Positions 38,265-50,596 of a stretch of DNA of 64,000 nt are shown here, piece by piece. Positions within the stretch are counted from its first letter, which is position 1, and every line of letters starts with the position of its first letter. The stretch is from Phoenix dactylifera (taxonomy: Eukaryota > Streptophyta > Magnoliopsida > Arecales > Arecaceae). The translations under genes were made by a program, and so were the position numbers. Under the pieces are notes generated by a model. It saw only the letters and a list, made by a program, of their open reading frames with translations, did no database searches and was not told the origin of the DNA. The stretch is from assembly GCF_009389715.1 (NCBI RefSeq), contig NW_024067689.1, forward strand, positions 310,001-374,000, in the 5' to 3' direction.

Positions 38265-38465
38265 TTTAATCCTGTATAAATATTCAAGATTTTCTCGATA
38301 AACAATCGATGTGAGACTAAACACACGGCCGCACGAAACCTCACTCAAAAAGTTTAGCCAAAAGATATTTTTTGAAATTCGTAGTCCTATATAAGTATTT
38401 AAAATCTCTTCGGCAATTAATCGTTGTGAAACTAAACACGCTTCCACACGAATCCTCACGTATGG
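38265..38465. repeat. Imperfect direct repeat of about 119 bp
   Basis: TATAAATATTCAAGATTTTC followed by a CAATCGATGTGAGACTAAAC string (about 38274-38350) recurs as TATAAGTATTTAAAATCTCT and TAATCGTTGTGAAACTAAAC (about 38391-38460). Part of the word resembles the CGATGTGGGAC string in the 55-kb repeat. Confidence 0.55.
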
Positions 38466-39059
38466 AGATTTTACAAATAAAAATTAAATAATAAAATGAT
38501 CCAACTATTTATGCTTTGATTGCTTCCACTTTCAAGTCGAGACCTCTCATCACAAATATATCTTTCAGGAAAAAGTTTCATCAATTTTGACAAAGGGGAC
38601 TTAGGCAGCTAATTAGGCTTGCTGAGGCTGCTGGAATTGGCTAGATTAGTTCACAAACTGGTAGGTCTCCCATGAAACGGCACAGGAAGTTGGCGCGTGA
38701 ATGAAGGAAAAAAGAAGAGATTGATAAGAGATTGAAGAAACAATTTTTTCAGTTCACCAGAAAAAAAAAAAAGAAACAAATTTTAAAAGCAGATTTGTGT
38801 ACAGAAAATTGATCCAAGCAAAGTAGTGACCCTCTGTAATTTGTATTATTGCCATCATTAAATAGAAAAAGAAGTATTTCATCTGCAAGAAAATATAGAT
38901 AAGGAGGAAATTATCTAAATAAATTGTTAAATGACAGCATTCATGTCTTTGCGCAAATCAGAAATACTATAGCAACCAAACAGCTGCATTTTTAATAAGC
39001 CAATCCCTGGTAGTATCTAATTCAACCAAAACAGTTATATTAAAGTTGAGCAAGAGTGG
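38466..39059. other. Intergenic DNA between VPS25 and E2, nothing recognised
   Basis: AT-rich, with a poly(A) run near 38760. No open frame or transposon end seen. Confidence 0.45.
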
Positions 39060-39245
39060 CAATCCTTAACCATTTAGACAATTTAAATTGTTTCAACAGG
39101 TTGTAGATCGGATTAAATTATCTATTTAATAAAATAGTTAGGTATGTTTAATAAACAAATCAAATTCGAATTGATAGGTTTTTAATATAACTTGCATCTG
39201 ACCTGACTCGTATCTTGTCCAACCTGTTCCAATTGAGCATAAAAT
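39060..39245. repeat. Dispersed TTTAATAAA/GACCTGACTC repeat
   Basis: CGGATTAAATTATCTATTTA, TTTAATAAACAAATC and TGACCTGACTCG words align in order with those at about 55960-56110. The two segments are diverged members of one dispersed family near genes. No termini were defined. Confidence 0.5.
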
Positions 39246-39759
39246 AATTTTGTCCCCACAATAGAACCATAATGTAAGCTAGGAAAGGAATAAAAGTTAC
39301 AACTCATACGATAGTGGCCGGCACCTTAATGCCCTCTTTAAGAATTAGTGTGTAAACCTCTAATCCAGCTAACATGAATCAAGGATCAGGTGTTCCAAAA
39401 TCAAACGAGTGTGGTGTTCATTTGCACATTTTAACAGCTACCACACACAGCAACAAGTGGCAACTATAATGAAGCCTAAAATTCAAACGAACCTGGTCCC
39501 CAAAAACCAGCAAGCACTGAGCTCACTCAGACTACAGTCTGGCCTTTTTTCGATATTCTGAGGAATGAGATATGGACTTGTATACATGTTCCTTGGATTT
39601 AAAGCATCAACAAATTATACTCTGCAAACGGCTACTCATACACACTTTATTCATCAATCTGATAAACAAAATATAAAATGTGAAGATTTTTGAGGATTAG
39701 GAATTTGGTTGGTAAATGGGAATGATCAACCATCCGTCGGGAAACAGGATATGTATAAT

Positions 39760-42700
39760 TTAAGCAGAGAATTTCACTCCTTCATCATCTGTTGAAGTCC
39801 CCTTGAAAATTGCTGCTTTACCCTTCTGTTCAAGTAACCTCAGGGCACGCATCAGCACACAACGATCAATCCCCGCAAGCTCTGGAAGCATAGGAAGTAA
39901 ATGTCACAGAAAAAAGTTGAGGATCGACATTCGAGCAGAAGTTCAGTTATATGCTAAGATGCATCGTGGTGTAACCAACAGGAATCCTAGATATGGGATG
40001 TCAGCTAGATTTAGATGAATGTCAAGAGAACAGAGTTACCAATAAGTGAGACCACAATAATCAAAATATTTGAAAGTTTTAAGCAAATAATGCTATCAGG
40101 TGCATGCCAAAAAAAAAATGTCAATAAAATTGTTGCATTTAAAAGACAATTCAAACATTGAGGGATTTGGGATTACCGGTCCCACGAGTTTCAATTCCTG
40201 ATTGTATATCCTCGACAGTCATGACGCTGTCTTCAAATCCATTTTCTTTTACCTGATCAAATCAGGAAAAAAAAACCCGGAAATGATTGGCACATGCTGA
40301 ATATTGTTGTAATACTTTGGAGATTGAATTAAAGTTAACTCACAAAGTTCAAAATATAATCTGCCCAAGCTTGAATTCTTAGCCACAGAATAAGACATTT
40401 CTTATGGCTTTTGTCCATCCATTCTGCACGGCCTGCAAGAATGTACAAGTTAAGAAAAGCCATTTACTTTCATGATGATGTAATTATAATGCGCTCAACC
40501 TTTTTTTCAAACTTCTTCACCAAACAAATACACTATGTTTTAGCTTTCAAATAACTATCATGACAAACCTTCAGCAACCAGAGCACTTAGAAATACCTCT
40601 CTTGCCTCATGGCTTAGAGATCCTGCAAGCCCACCATGAAAATTCAGTAACAAAGTTATGAAAAAACTAAGAAACCACCAGCAAATGATAACTAAAGAAC
40701 CATATGTTTAATGCAGCATGTGAGGCCAAAAATAATAACTTGGTTATTTTCTCAAATGCTAAACGAGGCCCAACCAAAAAATGTTTTAAAGAAGCAATAT
40801 ATATCTTATAATTTTTTTTAATTTAACATGTTTCTGAACTGTTTGACATCTTTCCAACACACAGAAGTATTCACATATTCCATCAAGAGACATGACTTAC
40901 TTTCAATGACTGGATTAGAAAACAGGGGAAAATCTTCTTCCAGCCCAATAACAAATATTTTTTGACTTCTACAGTAATCAAGTATCAGTTCCTTCCATAG
41001 TTGCACTTGCTTCTCACGTGTTTCCCTTACTGGCTGCAAACTACAAGGACAAATATAATAAAAGTTACATGCAGATGGCCTCCTGCTGAAGTGGAAAAGG
41101 AACAAAATTCCCATGACAAGGACAAAATCTACGATTGAACAAGTAATACATAATGTTTTTTCTTTGGTAAAAATAATACGGGGTGTTTCATTAGTATAAA
41201 AAGCCAGCAATACTTACTAAAATATGGAGTTAAGCTAAAAACTGTGAATTTATTTTCCTTAGCAATCAATAAGTTGTGTAATTAAAACAATGAAGGCATG
41301 TTTTTTATTGGTAATTTCCAGCAAAAACCCATCAGGCTGACCAAAATAAGTAGATTTCATAGGGGTTTGCATAACCAGGTTAGGTTTGGGTTTTGCTGCT
41401 CAGGAACTAACAACTTAAGAGAGGGTGGATCTGGTTTAGAAATTTAAAGCAAGGTCCAGGGCTCTCAACTCATGATTAACTCAAAGGAGGAAAGACCCTA
41501 CAGAAATGATTTTTAAAAGGGCGAGTCTATATTATATACTATGTCTATGACAAACATACTTCAAGCTACAAGACTTATCCCACCTACAATCTGCTCTATA
41601 GAATATAAGGGGTGGTCCATCAAAGTTTGAGGACAATATAGCAAGTTCTTAGCTTGACATCAAACTTTCATCATTAGGGAGCAAAGTTTCAGCAGCACAA
41701 CTTTTAGCACGAGAGGGGTTTACCTTGTGGGAAGTAAAACTTGTTTGTTGGCCAACCAAAGCTCATTAAATAGAGGAGAGACCCAAGGTTTTGTTATACT
41801 TGAAAAGAGGCTAGATAAAGATGATGAGGCAAGAATATAGGTATTTGTGTTTATATATGAGGAATAGGTTGTAAGGAAAAGAGCAAGTTTGGCACAAAAC
41901 ACCAAAAAGGTATCAGATAAGATTAGAACAAAAAAGGCTTTCCTCAATAATAATTTGCACAACTTTGCTTATGAAACTTGACAATAGAATAAACGGATAT
42001 ATGGTAATATTATCTGACACCGCTAAGGCTAAGAGGGAAATTTCCATGTGAAAAGAGTGCAGGTTTAAGATTGAGCATGGTGATAATCTTTGAGAAAGTA
42101 ATGAATGCAAAACAGAGAGAAAAGGGAAAAAAGAACATAGGGCAATTGGTTATAAGCTAGAAGACCAAACCAATAAGACAAACATGCCTACATCCAAATC
42201 CATGTCAATAATTTCAGACCAAATAAGTCAGCTGAATGGATTATTTTGATGTGTTAGCACTTGCAGAAATTCACAATATCTAACTATAGTAAAGTCATCT
42301 TTGATAATGAGTTGTGACTATAGTCCAGTTTGGACATTAATCAGGTTTATTCTAAGATGGCCTTAATATAACACCATGCCTAAGGTCCATTCTTATGCAT
42401 GGTAACAAGGCCTATTTAACAAATCAAACCATTGATATCGAATCTATTTCTTACTGATCCAGGTTTAGTATAACTTGTGGCAGGGTCCAATTATATATCA
42501 TTCAGTAGTAACTTTGGAACAAGACAAATAAAGTTCAAGTTTTGAGAACAGATTCAATAAAAAAGTTTTTCATCTGTTGATTATTGATGCAGTCTGACTC
42601 CCCCTTCCCCATTCCTTATAAAAGGAGAAAAATCATATCAGTCAGCTAGATCGAGATCATAAGAAAGATATTTCATTCTTCTATCGCAATTTAAATTTTA

Positions 42701-42845
42701 AAACATATTAAAAATTTGTTAAAGTAAAACTAAAGCAGGAACTTTAGAAAGAACCACATTTAAAATGAAGAGGTTCGGTAGATTACGTGAAATAGGGTGG
42801 ATAATTGAAGAAGTGGGGCAGCTTGAAGCCCCCTAATTTCTGCAT
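39760..42845 (-). CDS. VPS25: ESCRT-II subunit VPS25
   Basis: Six coding exons on the minus strand: 42845-42787, 41040-40901, 40622-40569, 40432-40344, 40252-40177 and 39881-39760. All have GT..AG borders and consistent phases, giving 179 aa, the usual plant length. It starts MQKLGGFKLPHFFNYPPYFT with the conserved PPY motif, then LQPVRETREKQVQLWKELIL, DYCRSQKIFVIGLEEDFPLF, LSHEAREVFLSALVAEGRAE, and ends LEQKGKAAIFKGTSTDDEGV KFSA. VPS25 is two winged-helix domains. Two copies join VPS22 and VPS36 in ESCRT-II, which acts on endosomes to sort ubiquitinated membrane cargo and recruits ESCRT-III through VPS20. The first coding intron is 1,746 bp. An acceptor TTTTGATTGCAG ending at 42891, just upstream of the ATG, suggests a further 5'UTR intron reaching a strong donor at 46111. 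No damage seen. Confidence 0.97.
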
Positions 42846-43705
42846 CTTACCACTCTTTCACTTTCAAGCACAAAACTTTCTACTGCACTTCTGCAATCAA
42901 AACATTTATAAATGTAACTTCCAAGCAGATTTGGTTGTTGAATGGAAAAAAGGAAAAAAAAGGCATAAGAAATACATCAAAAGAAAAATTGTAGAGAATA
43001 CCTGATAATATATACCAGAATAAATGTTACAAAGTGAAAATGGTCCAAATTACTAAATTCAAGGATCCCGGTACCTTTTGACAAGGTAAATAATACTTAA
43101 AAAGAGTCATGAAATTATAGCAATCAAAATTGGTGCTTTTTGAGAGATTTTTTTTTTTGAACACTAAAAGTATAGTTTCCATTACATAAAAAGATATTAT
43201 CTGTTCTTACATTCTTTTACTATGTACTACATTTTTTCTTGACACATTCCATTTGAATATATAATGCTTAAAAATAGGTTAGGCTAATTAGTGTCCAAAA
43301 CTAGTTTTTGGAGGGACAGAAACCCCAATCCCCAAGGAAAAATCTCAATAATTAAAGCTTGAGACAAATCAGGAGGGATTCATCAATCTCTTAAGAACTA
43401 AAAAGAGGGAAAAAATCTCATGCAACTAATATGCAACAACTAGAATAAAGCAAAGCACAAGAATTCGAAGAAAATTGGGGAAATGGAAGTTCAATCCATA
43501 AGAGAAACCTAAGCTCATGACAATCTTTCTTGCAGGTCGAAACCATGGGTAAAACCCTAGTGCCAAGCCCTTTATCAGTAAGGGTCAAAAGAGAGAGTAA
43601 GATACTTTAGCCTAAAAACTGAGACCGACAAGTTCATGAAACAACTACATAATATATATATAATCACTAGGTGGACTTTATTCGTGATGCCTATTGTCGG
43701 ACATA

Positions 43706-44512
43706 GGGGCTATTTGGATCCGTAGAACTCAACTCGCCTATAAGTTGAGTTACAATAGCAGCCAAGCATGTGTTTTGGAGGCTCACAATTTGATCGCATG
43801 CTATAGGCCAATTGCAGCATGGGACAGCTTAGGCCTAAAAGTCTACAACCTATCTGAAAGCCAAAATGACTATGGGACAAACTACAAGGCTCAAGTTGCC
43901 TCGAGTGTTCCCCATTCACTTCCTCCTTGACTTTGTTGCCTACTCCACCTACCTCTCCTCCTACCCTTTTTCCCTCTCTTCCATCATTGTCAGCAGCCTC
44001 CTCATCTTCCTCCATCTCCTTCCCTTCCCCACCGCTTCTTCAAACTCTCCACCGGCCATTCCTCTCTCTCCTCCTCCCCCCTCCACACTCCCCTAGACTC
44101 TTCCTGCACCTCCCCTTATCCCCTGCATAGATGGTTTCCTCCTCTTTATTTCCATCCCCTCCCTCACTAGTCCTCCTTCAACTTCTTTGTACACCACTCC
44201 TCCCTCCCCTCCAGCTCAGTCTTCCCCTTCGCCCTCCCCCCCTCCATGGTACTTGTCGCCTCTTCCCTCACCACTCCCTCCAACTCTTTCTCCGTCTCCT
44301 CCACCACCGATGGCCGCCTCCACCTCTGCTTTCTCCCTGGTCGTAACTTCTCCGTCTGCATTGCTCCTCCCTCTCATCCCCCTCCCTCCGCATCATCCCC
44401 TGCCCCTCCTCCAAATAATGGGGATTCATCCCCCTACAACTTAATTGCATGCTATCATGCCATAGGCGATTGAGATATAGTGCAACTTGAGTTGCACGGT
44501 TCCAAATAAGCC
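43706..44512. mobile_element. Non-autonomous DNA transposon (MITE-like) with TIRs
   Basis: The left end GGGGCTATTTGGATCCGTAG and the right end (reverse complement GGCTTATTTGGAACCGTGCA) are imperfect terminal inverted repeats. Both continue into AACTCAA-type words. The 0.8-kb interior is C/T-rich (43915-44410) and has Pro/Ser-rich open frames in several phases, none with a domain. No clear TSD was found, so the superfamily is open. It sits in the inferred 5'UTR intron of VPS25. Confidence 0.6.
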
Positions 44513-46080
44513 TTATATTATGGTACAACATAGAGATGAAACAGTCATTCTCTGCCCCCACGTATCAAGATAGGATTTTCCATATTTATCAAATACAATA
44601 TAGGCCCCAAAATGTAAATGATACGGATCGTGGACGATGTTATCCAGTTAGCCAAGTGAATGAGGAAAAAAAGTTTGCTTCCTTTTGTTGTGAGCATGTC
44701 AAACAAGTGTACTAGGATCAAGGTTATGAAGTGTAAAAAAATAAAAAGGAAGTCCCTCCCCCATAAAAAAGAATCTTGGTGCGGAAAGCTGTTTTTTGGT
44801 TTAGATCACCTTAGTACATTCCCATCTACTACCCTTTGATAATGATTAATGTAGTTAAGTGCTTGAAGAAGCTAATGCTTGATGCACAGCAAGAAGCAAA
44901 TGCACAACTTGCAAACCCTAGAGGTGGTGCATTTAAGCATGTTAAGTTGGAGATCTTTTACATGGCCACATAGAAGAAGTGATATTGGAGGTGGAAGTAA
45001 AAGACAAAAACCTCTAAAGACATATTTTGCTCATAAGTACAGCATTCATAAAATAAATAGGAGCACGCCATTGCTAAAATTACAAGGTGAATTATAGTGT
45101 TTGGAGACAAATGTGTATGGAGATAAAATCTAAGAGGACTAGATATCTAATTATTTAGTTGCACCTAAGATGAGTGCTTATAACCATTAGTCCAAATAAC
45201 AGGGCTGTTCAGATGATGCAAGTTTTAGCCACAAATGTTTAAGGGCATTGTTTACTCTAAAAGTAGAAGAGCCTCTAAAAGTATAGGAGCCCCTATAGTA
45301 CTGTCACCAGTAGCATCTGTAACAAAGTCACAGCTGGGAAGTAGAGGATGACAATATGCTTAAGAAATAATATAAGCGCACATAAAGAATAACTTAAACA
45401 TAGTATATGTCTTAAGGTGTAGAGTGTGGCCTATCAACAACATATGTCATTTTGCTAAATGAAATTGGCACAATGAAACCATTATATGGTTTTGGCTTTT
45501 GAAATTCAAGTGAAATTAATAATTACAATATTGAATAACGTTGTAACAATCGAATGGAGACTCAAAAGTAATCATTGAGAACCAATTGCATATCTAAAGG
45601 TGCAAAAAAAAAGAAAGAAATAAAGGTTAAACCAAATGGTAATGGAAACTAGAAAACGGAAAAGCATAAAGGAAGAGCTAAAACATGATAAGTAATAAAT
45701 CTCCCATCACTAGTTTTACATAACTGCATAAAGTCATGCTATCAAACTATCACAATATAGATTAGTATGAGCAAGCATCAATAAGTAACAGAAAGAACAT
45801 TTGAAGTGCAACACTGTTAAGCATAGTATAAGACAAAAAAGAATAAAAAGAAAAATAAAAGATGCCCAGATTTAAGCAAAGAAAGAGAAGAATATCACTA
45901 CCTTAATACCAAATCCTAGGAAAACAAGTCATGTTTTCATGTATCTGAGAATAAATCTAGAGGATCCGAACATGGAGAGCCAAACAGCCTAAATATCCTT
46001 GAAGATTAAATTGGGGTTTGTTCTTGCGGGTCTTGCGATGAAATCCTCCTCGAGGTCTCATAGAGAGAGGAAGAGAGGGA
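44513..46080. other. Probable 5'UTR-intron DNA of VPS25, nothing else recognised
   Basis: AT-rich, without repeats or motifs that I could name. A G14 tract lies at about 46085-46095, next to the inferred splice donor. Confidence 0.4.
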
Positions 46081-46111
46081 AGCCGGGGGGGGGGGTGGTT
46101 GGTGCGCTTAC

Positions 46112-46300
46112 CTTTACGTCGCAACGGCAGAGGAGAGCTTTCGCGCGCCGTCCGGGGAGTTGAGGCGCAGCGGCCGGCCGGTTGGGACGGCTTGGCCGGG
46201 ACAACCTTCTATTGTGTATCGACGGCTATAGTGGTACTCTCTTATAGTTAGTGGGGCGTATTTAAAAAGAAGGGGAGTAACTATATAAAGTCGGCCCTCC
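46112..46300. promoter_or_regulatory. Divergent promoter region with VPS25 5'UTR exon
   Basis: On the minus strand a GC-rich segment ends at a near-consensus donor AAAG|GTAAGC (exon end 46112), fitting a non-coding first exon of VPS25. About 150-170 bp away, on the plus strand, ACTATATAAAGTC (about 46281-46293) is a TATA box facing the other way, ahead of the TH1-like gene. The two start regions would be separated by roughly 100 bp or less. Transcription starts are inferred. Confidence 0.45.
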
Positions 46301-47884
46301 CACCGAAATCTTTCGTTTTCTGCTCTCGCCCGATGGATCGATTCAAGGGTTCAGAAGAGACCAGAACGAATCGCCGGAAACCCCAGAAGAAAACAGGGTC
46401 CGCGGTGAGGAGGCGCCGGAAACGATAAACGGCGGCGAAGGAGGGGCCGAAGGGAGGGAAGCACCGGAGGATCCGACGCTGTTCATGGGGATGAAGGTAT
46501 GGAGAATAGCCTCGATCCACGGGACTGCAAGGGGGATTACCTCGGCGTCGCTTCCGATCCCTATGTCACCGAGACAGTTCTCTGGATCGGTGGAGATCTT
46601 CCCCCCTCAAAAGAATCGTCGTCATTCTTGATTTCTGCTTCTGATTCTTTCTTTTTTTTTTTTAAAGATCTTTTGGTGATTACTTGATCGTAGATTTGGG
46701 TCGTGGACCAGATTGGGCATGGATTCATGTCAATGCACATAATATGTGGAGAATCTTGATTTATTATAGGGGTCTGGCTTCACTTGTGCGGCATAATTTA
46801 ATATTTTTTTTGTGTTATATATCGAATCTTGATATTTGTTCTTATGCTTTGGGAGGGAAATTATAGGCATAATTTTCGGTTTTCGGTTTTCAGCTACGAC
46901 TTTTAGCCCTTCTATGGCTGAATTTTGCTTCATATATACTTATAGGCATTATACCCTGCTTTATGATGTTATGAACATGTGATTGATCTTGATATTTCCA
47001 TTGCAGCTATATGTCCTTTCACATTTGGAAGCTCTCTTTGTTTCGGTGAGGCAATATTCTTTGAATAATGTGTTCTTTTGTATGGACGGAAAAGCCTTTG
47101 CAAGCAATCAGAGAAGTGATGGTTTGAATGCAACAATGTGATGATTAATTTTAAAGCTGTATTGATGATTAAAACTCTTTATTCAACTGCAATCTATCAA
47201 ATGTATTTATTCTGTTTAACATCTTTCAATAGAGTTTAAAAAGAAGTCTGTCCAACTTGATCTTCATCTAAGTTTTCAGTCAATACAACATTATGCTCTA
47301 TGGATTCTGTCATCTGTTGTAAAGTTATAAAATGACTAGCACTTAGGACTTCTCTAACCTACTGTGTCCCAGTCATCTTGTCTGTCCCATCATTTCCAAA
47401 CTCTATGCTACCCAACAAATGAAAGAATTTTCTCATCTCTTCCACCTCATCTAGGTCTCCATCATCACCACCTTCCCCGTCGAATCCCATTACCAAGTAC
47501 TTGGTCATAGTCAAAGGCCAGAAAAAGTTTTCAAGCTCACCAATCAAAATTTTTCATGAAAACTTGTATCAATGAATCCAGAATATTTAACTATTGTGTC
47601 CATGCACTAAGACATAAATCTTTTCCCAATTAATAGGTACATCAAATGTCATATTAATTCATTTTCTAGCAATGTCTTTCCATTTACATATAGCACTTTC
47701 TTGGCAAAGTTTTTGTCTCCCTAGGGAGCACATATACTCCATTTTACATGTTATGTCCATATCTAATGCATATCAGATATCAATATGCGTTGGTAAAGAC
47801 TTGGATACATGTCCAATACTTCTAATAAGTATCTCATTCATTAAGGAATAGAAAAGGTCTGGATGCTTCCCAGTACATCTGGAT

Positions 47885-48203
47885 CAAGGTCCGCCGTACC
47901 GGTACCGGTCGGCGTACCGGTGGCCGGCCGGACCGGTACGGTACCGGTCCGGTCCGGTACGTACCGGCCGGTACGCGGTGGTTTCAAAAACCACAGCGCG
48001 CGGCGCTGTGGTTCTAAAAAAAAAAAAATCGTACCGGTGCGAACCGGCCGGTTCGCACCGGTACGAGGCCGGTACCGGCCGGTACGGGCTCCGAACCGGC
48101 CGGTACGCACCCGTACCGGCCCGTTCGGATAAAAAACCGAAAAATACCGGTTTTTTATCCGTTCCGGTACCGGTCCACGGCCGGACCGGTACGGCATTCC
48201 ATG
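47885..48203. mobile_element. Well-preserved TACCGG-family hAT-like MITE
   Basis: A 319-bp element made almost entirely of CCGGTACCGG and GGCCGG words. It is flanked by identical 8-bp repeats ATCTGGAT (47877-47884 and 48204-48211), the TSD length of hAT elements. The ends CAAGGTCCGCCGTACCGG and (reverse complement) CATGGAATGCCGTACCGG are imperfect terminal inverted repeats with a CA.GG start, as in hAT. A hairpin ACCACAGCGC-GCG-GCGCTGTGGT lies at about 47990-48013, followed by A13. CpG sites are largely intact, so this is the youngest copy here. It lies in the first intron of the TH1-like gene. Confidence 0.7.
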
Positions 48204-48899
48204 ATCTGGATACTTTCCAGACTCTAGGGATAGTGGAGGAGTTTCTTTTCTTTTCTGATGTTTGTTAACATTTTGATAATAAACATGATGGATGTCATGG
48301 GATGATTAATCTTGGAATTTGTGATATTCGATGTTCTGATATCAAGCAGGAATTATATCATCATGATAACTATTTAAGCCTTTTTGATATTTTCAAAAAA
48401 TATTTATATGAAAGTATGTTTATTTATTGGCATATACTAGCTGTATTATATCCTGTTTTTTCAAGATTTGTTATGTTGGCATATCCATATCATGTCATAA
48501 TGTATTTTGCACGCGTGCCCATATTTCATAGTTTTCATGTTCTGTAGTCTATAAAACATTCTTTCAGAAAGTTTTTGTGTGGCCTCCTTCTTAATGCATG
48601 AATGAGCCTCCCTCAACTAACAGGGCATTGCTTTTGATTAACCAGCCTGCCCTGATGAGAAAAATGAATGATTTTGTTTCTACTTATTAATTCATGCCAA
48701 AAGAAGAAATTTTAGCATGAGTTCCCCTTTCCTTCACTGTCAGCTAATTTTTTGGCAAAAAAGTGGGGGAAGGGATGGTAGAATACCTCAACAGAAGTGC
48801 TTAGGTCTTAGAATGCACCACTTCACAGCTAGATCTGGAGAAAAAGGAGCTCCTCCACTCAATTCCCCTTCACTATTCCTCTCTCTGTGTTTTGGATGA

Positions 48900-49110
48900 G
48901 GAAAAAAAACAGGGGGTCGTCATTGACCAGTATTGGTGTGGGACCAGCAACTGCTGTATTGGTGTCAGTACTGGTCAATACCGAGTGATTCAGACTACTT
49001 CTGCCTGGTCCAGCCAAGAACCAGCTTCCGGATCTGGTTTTCATACCGATTCTCCACCAGGTCACTACAGTACGCTTTGTACTGTCGTGTTCAGGCCAGT
49101 ATCGAAAACA
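48900..49110. mobile_element. Decayed TACCGG-family remnant
   Basis: Words such as GACCAGTATTGGTG, TCAGTACTGGTCAATACCGA and GGTTTTCATACCGATTCTCC look like TACCGG arms after CpG loss. Ends and TSD are not defined. Confidence 0.35.
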
Positions 49111-50596
49111 TCAGTCTTATTGGTTATTATCTGTTTGCACATTTATATAACCTCTCTAGCAAAAATCTGTCAGGTTGATGTTTAAGTGATTTTTATTTTA
49201 TGTATTTGTTATAGTTTATCTCTTGTTATGTTGGGATTAGGAGTATTTGATATGTTTTTGATATAGATTTAGACCTATCTATTATTATGTTTCTGGTACT
49301 CTCTTCTTCACTCTTTAGTTTTTCCATCTTCATTTTAACTATTCTCCTTTCCTGTAATATGCCTGTCAGTTGTTGCACCTTAGTTGCAACAGCCTCATAT
49401 GGTTGGTTTATTTTCTTTTTTCTAAAAAAAAAAATCTAGCACTAATGGTGCTCTGCCTTTATCTTGAGAAAGTATTCATTTTATTCTTCACAGATACTCC
49501 TAGTAGAGACAGAAGTTTCAGAAATCAGATTTTAAGGGTAGATTAGTTAAAATTCTGCTAGGAAGGTATGGATCATTAAGTTTTGATGACAAGCAGAAAA
49601 GGCTCAATATTCTGCCTTGATTTGCAAATCTTTCTATAATCTGGTTCACAATGACTTCAGTGTTGGTCAGGGCAGCAAAGATTTCACAAGCACACCTTTC
49701 ATATTTTCTTGCTCTGAGGAACAAAGGTCTTTAACTGTAGGTGGAAGCTAGGAGTAGTCCATGTAAGTTTGGTAGGATATCAAGTATGAAAACTTAAAAG
49801 TTGTTGGGTTGATCAATGGATGAATACTTTGTAATATGAGTTAAATATGTTCACTTGTGAGCAAACTGTTTTAACATTTATGAGTTACCCATTGCGAAAT
49901 CTCCATACTTGAGCCCACTTATGGTACTATTATCCTTCTTTTAAGATAGTTAGCTGACCTGTATTTTTTTGGTAAAATTAATTGACCTATATTGATGAGT
50001 TAGAATCTCTCTAAGTTACTTTCAAGCTCAGGGATCCAGTGACTCGGACAACTTATGCTCATAACAGTTCTCATACATGAAATTGACTAATTCGGATCAG
50101 CATATCCCTTGACAGTTCATTTGCTATTGATAACTATCCTTCATTTTCTTCTGTCAGTGAACTTATCATCCATGGTTGTGAAATCTAACTCATTGTTCCA
50201 AACACTGCTGTGACATCTTACAAACATATTGTCTTAGCCTTTGAACAGAGTTGCCCTGACAAATTTATTTGTTTATTTTTTCATTGTGTTTTATCTTGCT
50301 TGTGAATCTGCCGGGCAGATACCTGGGAAAGCAAGTAATGAGGCAGCTATTATGAGTTTTATATCTCTCTTTTCTTTAAGGGTAATGATGTTGGTTACAT
50401 TGTTGCCTTTCTGAAAATGAGTTCTAGAAGATTATTATAAATGTTTTTTTAGAGTCTTAGAAGAAGCAAATAACCAAAGCAACTTTTTTTATGGAGTACA
50501 CTTTAATGTGATCCAGTTAAGATTATTTTGAAAGTGTATATTAGTATCTTAAGACCCTATATAGCTGGGACAAGGGTTGATGGTTAGGATTGTATC
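49111..50596. other. Intron DNA of the TH1-like gene, nothing firm
   Basis: AT-rich. A CAG...GTAATG-bounded open segment at 50299-50361 is probably chance, because the phase-correct join is from 46589 to 51709. Confidence 0.35.

Noticed and set aside
47007..47045. Well-bordered 39-nt exon (CAG...GTGAGG) that could follow ATGGGGATGAAG at 46485
   Set aside because: The alternative join 46589 to 51709 is in phase and gives a recognisable TH1 domain order. The short exon has no such support, though it could be an alternative exon.
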